From positions 38,770 through 91,756 of the forward strand of contig CAMPET010000121.1 of the NCBI GenBank assembly GCA_946803715.1: a stretch of DNA of 52,987 nucleotides. Direction: 5' to 3'. The notes beneath the pieces are model-generated. The model was not told the DNA's origin. It worked only from the letters and a program-made list of their open reading frames with translations, and did not search any database. The stretch's first letter is position 1; each line of letters starts with the position of its first letter. Below, piece after piece: positions 32,591-42,394 of the stretch. Source of the DNA: Beroe ovata. Taxonomy: Eukaryota > Ctenophora > Nuda > Beroida > Beroidae. The translations under genes were made by a program, and so were the position numbers.

Positions 32591-34110
32591 AATCTTATGA
32601 CCCTTTTGCCCATAATTCTTCAGTTATTTCCACAATTAATCATACGCCTATCTTTGTTCAAGTTTTGGAAACAAAATGATTTTGAGTCTATTGCATATGC
32701 GTGGCGCGATGCAAAATTTAGTCGATACATGCAAATGACACTCGTACGTCGCGCACGAACGCCGAATAGCGTGGACCCCAGTTCCGGGGGTGCCTATAGT
32801 GTGTTGGTTCATTGCTCCTTCGAACGCTGCACCTGTCTTCTCTTTTGTGTTTTTCCTTGTGTTTCCTTTCCACTTTTTTCGTCCCAGTGTCCCCTTTTCT
32901 TCTTTGCGCCCTTCAGTGCGTATGGTTGCGGTCTCTACTGGGTCCTTGTGAGTTTTGGAAAAGGGGTAGGTATTCTATTGAAGGGGGTAAAACCCCAACA
33001 AGGTAGATACTCGTCTATGCGATATTCTATAAATTATTCTAGGATTGCCAATTCTAGTCAAGGACGAGAATACGAGCAAGGTTCCCTGAGATTCTTGAAA
33101 TGCTCTGGTTAGAAGTCGGAGAACAAACTCACATGATTCATTCTATTCTCGATATTCAAATGAAGTCGGAAGTCATACAAGGAGTTTTATCAAATGAGGA
33201 ATGATCAGCAACAAACATATACATTGAACTTCCCTCGAGTTTGTACACTTTTTTCTTCGTCAATCAATCACCAAGATAAGACTCGTAGTAGTAGGAGGTT
33301 TGACACGACGCTCACACAAAACCCTAGGAGATCAGAATCTAGATCACCCAATGGGTCTCATTGTGAAGTGAATCATTGCGCAACCCAGGTCCCAATGCCT
33401 GGTGTTCCGCGTGTGTGGAGTAGTTTTGAGTCCGTGTGATCTCCGAGCAAAACTGCTCAGCTTCCGCTTATAAACGATCTTATCATGATAAGTCACGAGA
33501 TAAACCCCGAGATAAATCACGTGATATGACTCCCAAGTCACGAAACGCCCATTTCCATTCCTTCAGGGCTGAATGCCTCGCACTGAGTGGTGCACGACCA
33601 AGTCCTGCGTGATATGACCTTGAGATCACATAAGTCACGAGACGCATTTCCACTCCTTCAGGACTTAGACCTGCACACTGATTGGTGCACGACCAAGTCC
33701 TGCGTGATATCCACTCCAGTGACGCAACGCTACCCTGGGAGTGGAAGTAGCACTATCGCCTCAGGCGTGTTCCCACTATCAGTGACGCTTTGATCAAGAT
33801 AGATTAACCTATATATGGCTTAATCACTACAAGGCCTGCTTGCTCGGTAGCTTAACCCCATATACCTCTTCCGGGTCGAATAGAAGTGAGGAGTGGTATT
33901 TTGATAAGAGAAACCGTGACTCACACATCATCGGCCCTAAAAGCTCCCCAGGGGTAAAATTTTTTTAGTTGAACCTCCAGCTGTGTCAAAATTACATAGC
34001 CTAATGTAAATAATCCATCATATCACTTACAATCATTTATATTATAATTTGGTTGTTTGTTTGTCTTTCTGTATGTCAGTCACTTAATGCTGATTTTAAA
34101 GTGAAAGTGC
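32591..34110. repeat. Repeat-rich region with a 95-bp tandem duplication
   Basis: A phrase GTGCACGACCAAGTCCTGCG occurs at 33590 and again at 33685. It is part of two ~95-bp units that each also contain CATTTCCA(c/t)TCCTTCAGG. Just upstream lies a cluster of short palindromes (CTTATCATGATAAG, ATCACGTGAT). No coding segment is supported in this interval, although short open frames occur at 32.56–33.1 kb. Confidence 0.55.
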
Positions 34111-34120
34111 GTGTTGGTCA

Positions 34121-34252
34121 AGACAGAGTGGTTATGCGCCTAGCCTGGCTAACACGGTGGAGATCCTTGCTGTACGCATGTTAAACAAGGAATCGAAACC
34201 GTGGGGTTCCATACAGACCACTCTGTCACAGAGGTTGATAGCCTAATCACAT
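34121..34252 (+). mobile_element. Putative tRNA-derived SINE
   Basis: The head resembles a Ser/Leu-type tRNA: GAGTGGTTATGCGCC serves as an A-box-like D-arm and GGAATCGAAACC as a B-box-like T-arm (34188–34200). It lacks the features of a functional tRNA. The following segment (34206–34252) recurs alone at 2475–2521, as expected for a dispersed SINE body. ACAGAGTGGT and ACCACTCTGT form a 10-bp inverted pair across the element. Confidence 0.5.
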
Positions 34253-34277
34253 TGATTCCGTAGTCCGGTGAGATTGN

Positions 34278-34651
34278 GATAACGTTTTAGTTTTCGTTGA
34301 TGGAATGAATGCAAGTATTCGAGCAAAAGTCAAATTTTTCTTGAGTTGACAGTTGTTGCTTCTGCTCTGCAGCTATTCTTTTCGACTCATGTTAAAATAC
34401 GATGTTATTTTCAAAAAAATTGCACTGCACAAATTGAAAGTGAAACGATTAACGAAAGTCGGACAACCGGGCAAGCACCATTTTCTGTGCTAATTCGAAG
34501 AATTGTGATCATGTACTCTTTCATAAAATCATTGGTTCAAATAAGTATGTTGGACTTTGATCACAGGTCATGTTTAGCTGTCATTGTAAAGTAACATCCT
34601 GTTGTCTTTCCAAAGGGTAGTGTATCACGTCCACTTGGCGGGTTTTCAAGT
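34278..34651 (+). mobile_element. Helitron-like 3' end, copy C
   Basis: This matches 25795–26153, including GATAACGTTTTAGTTTTCG and the final CACTTGGCGGGTTTTC block. Its terminus reads CAAG instead of CTAG. The 5' part is cut by the n at 34277. Confidence 0.55.
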
Positions 34652-34896
34652 CTAATATAATTAGGATTATCATTATGTAACCACTAAATCAAATTACAAA
34701 CAGGTGAGCACCTTTCATGTTAGTCCCATTGTAGTCCCCTTGGTGTTTGCTATAATCAGTCCTCCTGAATTGCAATGAATATTGTTTGTTGATGTGTTCA
34801 TGCAATTTCATCAACGTTCTTGTTGTGATGCCTTGTGCATATGAATTGTAGCGTTGTGTGTAAGAAGATATGTCTACTTAAGTCCATGGTGTCATT

Positions 34897-34921
34897 CAAT
34901 TGGGATATGATATCCCAATTG
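34897..34921. repeat. Perfect 11-bp-stem hairpin
   Basis: CAATTGGGATA-tga-TATCCCAATTG. It lies in an unannotated stretch and has no run of T afterwards. Confidence 0.8.
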
Positions 34922-35499
34922 ATGTTCCAGTGATATCACGTCACGTGGAAGCGACCAACACTCAACGACTCTACCAGACTACCGGAGCTGGATCAGGTAA
35001 CACACTGCCAGATCATCTGTTATACCTTAATTTATTATTCTAAAGGTATTGGAGCCAGCAAGGGCGTTGAATCACCATCCAGTTCGTCTGTTGTACTTGT
35101 ATCGTAAACTTGCATTGCAGAGCCTTTGATGTCGCCCTTCACTGGTCAGTAGAGGCAGAACTGCACAAGATTTTCAACTTGAAGATCATCCTGTCCAGGC
35201 AAGTAAATTATTCGGCATGATGAACGTTTGGCGCCGTAGCACTCTTTGAATGTGGAATCATACTTATCAAAATAGGGAATCATACTATCAACAAAACCAT
35301 ATTATTCAAAAGAAGATGTTAAACCACATTTATTAAATCTTTAAAATCATATAACATGAAGACATTTAACACGAAAGAATGTTCACTAGTAATATAATGA
35401 TTACGTCGCTGAAGGTGAAAGATAATCACCTCGCAAGGATGATTCAATATTTACAAGGTGGCTCAATCCCTGCAGCAACGTAATTAAAGAGTCTTTCAG
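34922..35499. other. Unannotated stretch
   Basis: Mostly A/T-rich sequence with no supported gene or nameable repeat. Confidence 0.35.
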
Positions 35500-36029
35500 T
35501 TATTGAATATTGTCATGATCTAGTCTTTTAAGAATATCCCTCACATCTTTTGATGCCTGACGGGAGACCCTGCTCCTGATTCTGGCAGGGATTTTGAATT
35601 TGCGCCTAAGTTTTGCTGAAGGCAGAGCCTTAAGTATGGCATCTTCTGCCTTGAATTCAAGATAATAATCGACCCTATCGAGAAAAGAGGATAGGTCATT
35701 ATCTTGATTGACCGCCTGTATGATGAGGAATGAATTAATCCTAGATATGCCCATATTGAATAAATGCTCGATATTATTCATTTGTTTCTCCATCATTCCC
35801 CGGGGCAAGATGGGATGTGAGGGGAGAGGTTGGAGCGAAGGGTCACACCTAGGATGAGGCCGCAGCAAGTAAAGGTGCTGCATGATTTCGGGAGCTGTGA
35901 CGGACCAGACTCTGTGCGTTGTCTGCTTGTTGTGGCAGGACTAGGAACGGGGTTTGGAGGCTCTGCTGAGGAGGGACTAGATGTGGGGATTGAAAGCTGT
36001 AAAGACTCTGCAGTATTGCAGCCAGACAT
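35500..36029 (-). pseudogene. Uncharacterised coding-like pair of frames, probably broken
   Basis: An ATG at 36029 opens a Ser/Pro-rich frame (to 35793). From 35883 a second frame on the same strand continues to 35500 and ends in a charged region (YYLEFKAEDAILKALPSAKL, then a basic RRKFKIPARIRSRVS). The two overlap by ~90 bases, so they look like one sequence split by a frameshift or a small intron. An acceptor-like TTTTCCACAG lies just 5' of the ATG. I recognise no family. It may be a gag-like fragment of a retroelement or a small host gene. Confidence 0.3.
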
Positions 36030-36567
36030 TGATACTTATTTCTGTGGAAAATTTAGGTAACTCTGATCTTATAGGTTAAGAATGCCATTATTTGCTTTAG
36101 TTAGAGTCTCTCGCATAATTTATGAGAGAATTATCGGTTATGCACAATTATAATTTATTGCAGATATCAGGTTATGAATATACACTTAGGATAGATTAGG
36201 TAATAGCTTGAATTACAATGAAATATTTCGTCATAGTGAACACCTTCGACTTATTCTAATTAGAAACGAACATTGGTGATTAGCAAATCATAAACTTGCA
36301 ACGCCTTTCTTCGAAAAAGAAATGTCATGACAATAGTAATTTTAAAGTTGAAATGAATTTCACTGATGTATGTATTTATAGTGCAATTGAATTGTTGGCA
36401 GACCGTCTTCTTCAGTTTCCTGTGCCACTATGTATTCTGATGTTTCTCGGTTGTTACTCATCTCATTTTCTAATGACTCAATTTGCAAGAGTGTGTTGTC
36501 GTCCCAATTCCAGTCTTGATCCATTGCTGCTTTTTCCTCAGCTGTGTCAGTCGATGGTGTGTCTTTA

Positions 36568-36748
36568 TGTAGGGTGGATAATCACAATTCTGGGTTAGAC
36601 CACAGGAGAAACAGAATTCAATGACGGTAAACTCAGACTGTGTAAATTTACAGAGGGAATAATCTTGCGCCCCTTGTGCATGATGAAATATATAAACTGG
36701 TTAAATCAGTGATAAAAAGGGAATCATGGTCACGATACAGGCCCTACA
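36568..36748 (-). repeat. 3' LTR of the element
   Basis: A 181-bp direct repeat of 39067–39247. It starts TGTAGGG and ends CCCTACA. On the minus strand a TATATA-type box lies near its middle. Confidence 0.9.
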
Positions 36749-37728
36749 ACTCTTCCCCCTCTCCATTTATAGGCATTTATTTGTTTTGATTGATTTGAAA
36801 ACTGAGAGGAGGAGAAAAAAAGAAAGTTAACAGTTCGGTGATAATCAGTGTTCAGTGTACTATGTAGTCTATTTGGGGATGCATCATGTATTCGTCGGTA
36901 GCCGAACTCCATGTCTTTGTATGTGCAGTAGTAGTGATAAGATCAGCTGTAGAGTCATGCCTGGATTAGTTGGGGAGTTTACAAATTGCTTGGTTCACTG
37001 CAATATGATTGTAGTGCAACAAGTCTCAAAAATTACAAAGCTCGAAAAGAACAATTCTTTAACTTTGGGGAAACAGGAGTCTTAACGAGTTGTGGTGGCA
37101 ACCTACCACCCGCTGCCAGTCGTTTAAAATCTCATTATCCCCTTACCAGGTTTATCGGGCCCTCATCCAGGAATGTGTCTCGGGCTGGCTCCCGGCATCA
37201 ATCAATGATTTCCTGGGTTGACAAAAATCCAAATGTTTCCGCATTCACACATTTCACTAACTCTTCTTATCTTTGATCAAATCATTCATTAAATTGCAAT
37301 TCTTTGAAGTTTCGGGAAATGTCTCCTGAACCTACCTACCCCTCCAGGCTAATTTGCTCAGTAACTTAGTCGAAGTAAGCTGATAATCAGCAATGGAGTA
37401 TGTTGTCTTATCACGTTAATCTCTGCATCACATTTGAGTCTGTGTCACCATGTTAACATCCAATAATGAGCTTCTCTTGGCTGACCCCCGAAAATATCAC
37501 CGACTGTTACTTGATTTCAACCGAGCAGCATTATTAGTAAATATCACATTTTTGAAAAGATTGGGTTAAAGTCATAAAATCAGATTCCTCCTCACGTGAG
37601 AAGGTATTGTTCTGCAACTCCTTGGCACCATCATTCTTATCTTCCTCAGACAGGGTTGTCTGTTTCGAAGAGTCGATCCTGAGATCTCCTGGTATGTAGC
37701 TTACGAGTCATAATGAGCCACCTCCACT

Positions 37729-37965
37729 TTACCAGTCTCCATATTCTTTATCAAGAAGGTCCACTGTGAGAAAATCTTGATAATGAGCCAAGGTCCAGAA
37801 CTTGCGAAAATCCTTGTAAAACTCGGTGGTAGTTGTGTCATAGATTAGATCAGAAGGATCCCGCAGTTCCCTGCCAAAATACAACTTGAACGGAGTGAAA
37901 TGAGTGGTGCTACTCACTGAGCTGTTGAGGGCAAAACCCGCCGCTTGGGACACTTCACCACTCAC
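37729..37965 (-). pseudogene. Integrase fragment (region after the catalytic core)
   Basis: This 78-codon frame contains a segment like the family phrase 'N-S-S-x-x-S-S-T-x-x-T-P-F-x-L-x-F-G-R-E', found in Ty3/gypsy integrases just after the catalytic Glu. No DDE core precedes it, because the frame joins the gag-like ORF after a large internal deletion. It cannot function alone. Confidence 0.65.
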
Positions 37966-38036
37966 CTGTGAAGATTCACATACAGCCGGAATCGTGCGTG
38001 AATCTTCAAATCCCCTCCCTTCAAGAGAGGGGCTAT

Positions 38037-38969
38037 CTAGTTTTTTGGATCTGGAGTAACAACTGCCTCATCTCCCAGTGTAGTGCTGCACTCTCGCATA
38101 GAGCAATTAGGTTTCGAGATCATCGGAAAATCTCTTCTGTTTGGATAGCTGGGATAAAACATATCCGACTGTGCCCTGACCGCGTTACCCATCTGTATTG
38201 GGTACCTGTCATTGAAATCTCTTCTATTAGCCATGGGACACTGAGTAGAATAGTGGCCTGGTTGATTAAAAGAGAAACAAACAACATCTCGAACGTGAGA
38301 TGGATTCCAGGAACTGTCTCTAGATGACTGGGATAGCTCCTCTTGTCCCTTCACTGCTGCATTGCTCATTACAGACACAGTGTAGTTCTCATTCGACTTC
38401 ATGGTCTCCCTTGCTGCATAGGATGCGTCTAACCTCACTGCCTCTGCAAGTAACTGGGCAAAATCAACAGCAAGTTCGTCTCTAAGAACTCCACCAGCCA
38501 GGGCATCTCTCAGGGCCGAATCCCTGGCATCAGCTTCGTTGGGACCATAACCGGACTTACCCAGCTCACTCAGCCATTCGCCATACTCTGCCACAGATTC
38601 CCCTACTTTTTGACTTGCCTTCTTCAACTCAAACCGGGCTCTCACTACTGCCTGTGGTGGTCTCAAGACTTTCAAGGCATGCTCTCTAAACTCCTCCCAT
38701 GTTCTACATTGTAGAGCCCCACTATCAAGAAGCCGTGTTTGAGCTTTGGTGTCCATGTAAGTAAGGAACGCGTTCATGGCAGGTCTACCATCCAGGCCCA
38801 TTACTTCTTTGAACGGCTCGAATTTTTCAAGAAATACTTGAATCGTAACTTTACCTGGGTCGAAGAGATCAGGTTTACGGCTACCTGCCACCCCGGCGCG
38901 GAATTCTTCTCTTGCTTGAGTGAATTGCTTGTTGAATCTCCAGGTCATGAGCAGCCCTGATTGCACCAC
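38037..38969 (-). CDS. Gag-like ORF of the LTR element, probably defective
   Basis: About 310 codons with a capsid-like helical region and a single retroviral-type zinc-knuckle segment (~residues 231–244). The knuckle lacks its second Cys: phenylalanine occupies the position, while the His and last Cys remain. An ATG at 39004 lies upstream in another frame, so the present frame has no ATG at the expected start and appears shifted near its 5' end. This is an old mobile-element copy. Confidence 0.75.
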   Translation of the reverse strand: MVQSGLLMTWRFNKQFTQAREEFRAGVAGSRKPDLFDPGKVTIQVFLEKFEPFKEVMGLDGRPAMNAFLTYMDTKAQTRLLDSGALQCRTWEEFREHALKVLRPPQAVVRARFELKKASQKVGESVAEYGEWLSELGKSGYGPNEADARDSALRDALAGGVLRDELAVDFAQLLAEAVRLDASYAARETMKSNENYTVSVMSNAAVKGQEELSQSSRDSSWNPSHVRDVVCFSFNQPGHYSTQCPMANRRDFNDRYPIQMGNAVRAQSDMFYPSYPNRRDFPMISKPNCSMRECSTTLGDEAVVTPDPKN

Positions 38970-39066
38970 GCTGTTCTTCTGTCAATCCTTCGATGGCGTC
39001 GTCCATGGTCACACCCTATCTGACCTATCGCACTCGGTTCTGGTGATCCTGGTCGCAGCACCAATT

Positions 39067-39247
39067 TGAAGGGTGGATAATCACAATTTTGGGTTAGACC
39101 ACAGGAGAAACGGAATTCAATGACGGTAAACTCAGACTGCGTAAATTTACAGAGGGAATAATCTTGCGCCCCTCACGTGTGATGATATATATAAACTGGT
39201 AAAATCAGTGATAAAAAGGGAATCATGGTCACGATACAGGCCCTGCA
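39067..39247 (-). repeat. 5' LTR of the element
   Basis: A 181-bp copy starting TGAAGGG and ending CCCTGCA. The primer-binding-like site begins 3 bases beyond its internal end. Confidence 0.9.
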
Positions 39248-40147
39248 TTTAAGCAGAGTGTGGGCGAGAGAGAGCTTTGCGTGACAATTGGCATTTTTTT
39301 TGTTCTGTTGTAGTGCGCTAATGTCTCCTCATATGGCGCTGTAAGGTTTTCTACCTTGTAACTGACATCCAAAAACTTGTCAACGATCTTGTATGGACCT
39401 TTAAATGGCGTTGCTAACTTGGGGCTCTTCTGATTTGATCTGATCTGATGGTGTATGCGCAAATATAAGATCAATCCGGAGTCGAGCTTCATCTCCAAAC
39501 ATCATCCTAAAGGTTGTGAAACCAGTTCAGCTGTGTACCTGAGTGTTGTAGCTTAGTACACATAGCGGCACATATTCACACCATGATTTGGGTGTTTTAT
39601 TTGCTTGTGTAGCAATACTTTGCTCTAGAGTGAGATGCCAGCATTCAATCATTCCATTATTGAAAGCGCAGTAACCATGACTGGTTGTATGCTTGATCTC
39701 TAGCAACCGGTAGATTTCACTCATGACTTCTGAAAAAAAATTTGATCCATTATCAGAATGTATTCTTTGCGGTATACCAAAAAACGCGAGGTGTCTGTCT
39801 ACCAGCGATAATTATCTTTTAGCGATAATTATCTTTTAGCGATAATTATCTTTTAGCATTTCTACTATTTTTTGTGACGAAGAGTGCCCCCCTGTTACTG
39901 CTGCATGGCTTAAATACAATATGGTGTGAGTGAGATGCTTAGGAACAATGAGTCTCTGATCACGGTGATGTTTATGGTTATAGGGGCTATTGTGAGCGGT
40001 AATATAGCACATCCAAGCGTGTTGAGGGGGTGCTGATTGAGTGAAAGTGCTTGCATGATCTTTGAGCTTGTGAAAAACCTTGAGGTTCATTACCGCGGTA
40101 GCATTACACCCTGTGTCGACGAGTGCTAGTATTTCCCTACCACTCAC
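39248..40147 (-). pseudogene. Older Ty3/gypsy relic: protease–integrase pieces
   Basis: Reading leftwards there are three open pieces. 40147–39836 has an aspartic-protease motif (LVDTGCNATAV) joined directly to an integrase zinc-binding-like segment with two His spaced before the 'VEMLK' end, so reverse transcriptase is deleted. 39724–39527 has part of the integrase core with an N-G-M-I-E-C-W-H phrase. 39498 onward has the GPY-type integrase C-terminal motif (FKGPYKIVDKF). The last piece runs into the neighbouring LTR, which interrupts it. A 17-bp tandem triplication at 39804–39854 coincides with the stop of the first piece. Confidence 0.75.
39804..39854. repeat. 17-bp perfect triplication
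   Basis: AGCGATAATTATCTTTT three times in a row. The unit contains a GATAATTATC palindrome. It lies in the integrase relic and ends the upstream frame there. Confidence 0.9.
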
Positions 40148-40244
40148 TGCTACCCTAATGAAATTATGCTGGATTGATGTATTTCAATTCGAGTTAATTT
40201 CAAGAAGCACTATTCGATTCTGTTCAGTAGTGAACGAATATAGA

Positions 40245-40556
40245 TCTATAATATAAAGGAAGAAGGCACTTATAGGAAAGTGGTTCCGCTGTATATGGAT
40301 AACTCAACCAAATGGAGTTGGATTTTTTGCAAGGTGGTAGATAGATAAATTCCGCTGTCGAACATCATTTCGGATTTTTGAATTAGGTCTTAGATTTTTT
40401 GTAATCGGGGTTCAAAGTTGGGAAAAGGGTTGCCAAAAACGACTATGCGATATAGGGAGAATAAGCGTTGCTAGGCGACGTAAGAGTTGCACGTGCACAT
40501 TAAGTGAAAATGCACATGCTTCACTGCTGTTGTCATTTCGTTGTTTCTTTATTTTG
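40245..40556 (+). mobile_element. Helitron-like element, 5' end intact
   Basis: It starts TCTATAATATAAAGGAAGAA at 40245, like the 413-bp element at 29661–30073, and shares AACCAAATGGAGTTGG and GTTGCACGTGCAC internally. It lacks the CTAG hairpin end because another element's terminus (CTAG at 40560, minus orientation) abuts it. Confidence 0.6.
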
Positions 40557-40559
40557 ATA

Positions 40560-40620
40560 CTAGAAAACCCGTCGATGGGGCGTGGTACAGTATAAATAGT
40601 GAATACGACGGGAATTTACG
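40560..40620 (-). mobile_element. Helitron-like 3' terminus (minus orientation)
   Basis: On the plus strand CTAGAAAACCCGTCGATGGGGCG is the reverse of the CCACTTGGCGGGTTTTCTAG type of end seen at 26.15 and 26.76 kb. The extent to the right is undefined. Confidence 0.45.
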
Positions 40621-40747
40621 ATCAAAATATCGTTGCAATTTTCTTTGTTTTTGTTTTTCTTCGTACATGATCACGCATAGCATGGAAAATAACCGAAAAT
40701 GAATGTTGACTACGACCATAGTCAGAAATTTCATCGTCATGGAAAGT

Positions 40748-41220
40748 ACATGTCAAAGGAAAACTGTCTCGAGAAGAGTTGTGTCTGGAGAAGTGGTGTC
40801 AAGAAACACTGTGTCGAGAAAATTTGTGTCCGGGAATGTAGTGTCAAGATCATGTGGAGAAGTGCAAAGAGAGAGAGAGTGATGTTAGGAGCAATGGTGT
40901 CATGGAAACCTCCACCAAGTTCTATACACTGAAGTACTATACACTGCAGTTCGCTCAGAACTTGGGAGTCACGGGACGTCGGGACTTGGCTCCCATCCCG
41001 GTCGTGTACGGCTTGGGTTGGGCTCGAGAGATATTGATGTCAGGAGGAGCGGCGTCAAGCGAAAGTGATGTCAATTGTCACAGTCAAGAGGGACTAATGT
41101 CGAAAGAGACTGTTATCTAGAGGAACTGCTGTCAAAAGCTGTAGTGTCGAGTGAAAGTGTGCCAAGCAAAAATGACGTTAAGAAAAAAGTGGTGTTAAGA
41201 ATAAGAGATTGCAGAGGATA
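40748..41220 (+). repeat. 15-bp GTGTCAAGAAA-type degenerate repeat
   Basis: Near 40770–40860 the period is exactly 15 bases (GTGTCaaGAaaactt). In one open frame this gives a pentapeptide rhythm like x-C-V-x-x. Spacing becomes irregular to the right. It is the same motif family as 11520–11660. Confidence 0.65.
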
Positions 41221-41517
41221 GTGCCATGGAAGATGTCATGACAAAAAAGCCAGATACTCTCATTGACCGTGTTAAGTGAGACTGATCAGAGTAATGTCAA
41301 AAGGTTTTTTACATACCGACGGATGGAATCGTTTTCATCTCTGAGTTCTCTCCTTTGATTTCGAAGCGTACACTTGAGTAGTATAACGTATCTCTCAGGC
41401 CGAAAGTACTTGCATGTCTTGCTGTTGTCATATTTCCGCAGGCACGAATTGTGCGTGTGTGTGTTTGTGCGTGGTTCCATGCTCAGTAGATGTTATGATC
41501 ATTGACCATCAATATTG

Positions 41518-41855
41518 AAATTCGAAACGTTTCAAAACAAATAAACAACAAAATGAAGCGCATCCATACGCGCGCATTTAATTCGCACGTGCAACTCCTT
41601 TATCGCGTAGCAACGGCGTAAAATGCAAATTCCTGCTACACCCTATAATTGATTTTTGCATCTCTTCCCAAAACTTCCGACGCCGATTACAAAAAATCTA
41701 AGACCTAAATCAAAAATATCGAATGATCGTAAGAAGCGGAATCCTTTTTTCTACCACCTTGCAAAAAATCCCGGCTCTCCAACTCCATTTGGTCGAGTTA
41801 TGCGTACACAACGGAACCGATTTCCTATAAGTGCCTTATTCCTTTATATTATAGA
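41518..41855 (-). mobile_element. Helitron-like element, 3'-truncated
   Basis: On the minus strand it starts TCTATAATATAAAGG at 41855 and matches the 29661–30073 copy through GAAACGTTTC at about 41523. The CTAG end is lost. The next element's CTAG directly abuts it at 41856. Confidence 0.65.
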
Positions 41856-42071
41856 CTAGAATGCCCGTCAAGTGGGCGTGCCGCACTGAATATAAGNGCC
41901 GATAACAAAAAATCTAAGACCTAAATCAAAAATCCGAAATGATTATCACGAGCGCAATACTTTTTTCTACTACCTTGCAAAAAATCCCGACACTCCAACT
42001 CCATTTGGTCGAGTTATTTGCAAACAGCGGAACCGATTTCCTATAAGTGCCTTCTTCCTTTATATTATAGA
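41856..42071 (-). mobile_element. Helitron-like element in tandem, with an internal gap
   Basis: On the minus strand it starts TCTATAATATAAAGG at 42071 and ends CTAG at 41859–41856 with the GCCC…GGGC hairpin. An n at 41897 shows that internal sequence is missing in the assembly. Confidence 0.65.
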
Positions 42072-42074
42072 TAA

Positions 42075-42394
42075 GGCACTTCTGTGAAAGTGGTTCTGCT
42101 GTACACAGATAACTCGACCAAATGGAGTTGGAGAGCCGGGATTTTTTGCAAGGTGGTAGAAAAATAAATTCCGCTGTCGAACATCATTTCCGATTTTTGA
42201 ATTAGGTCTTAGATTTTCTGTAATCGGCGTTCAAAGTTGGGAAAAGGGTTGCGAAAAACGACTATGCAAAATAGGATACGCGCGCGTTGCTAGGCGACGT
42301 AGGAGTTGCATGTGCAATGTGCATATTAAGTAATAGTACGCCCGCGATTCACTGCTGTTGTCATTTCGTTGTTCCTTTGTTTTGATACGTTACA
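42075..42394 (+). mobile_element. Helitron-like element, head to head with the previous one
   Basis: It matches 40260–40556 but lacks the first ~20 bases. It faces the element at 41856–42071, giving a palindromic junction (AGTGCCTTCTT… GGCACT) around 42050–42080. Confidence 0.6.

Larger units (their letters stand above)
36568..39247 (-). mobile_element. Internally deleted LTR retrotransposon (Ty3/gypsy-like), TTTA target duplication
   Basis: Two 181-bp LTRs (36568–36748 and 39067–39247) begin TG and end CA, and differ at about a dozen positions (~6–7%). The 4-bp TTTA at 36564–36567 repeats at 39248–39251. A tRNA-complementary primer site lies next to the right LTR (39046–39063: on the minus strand TGGTGCTGCGACCAGGAT). 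A purine tract GGAGAGGGGGAAGAGT (36749–36764, minus strand) abuts the left LTR. The element therefore reads leftwards. Inside are a gag-like ORF and an integrase C-terminal fragment; protease, reverse transcriptase, RNase H and most of integrase are missing. Confidence 0.9.

Noticed and set aside
34121..34210. Functional tRNA gene
   Set aside because: Box-like sequences exist but acceptor-stem and anticodon-arm pairing are not convincing, and the body is repeated elsewhere; a SINE fits better.
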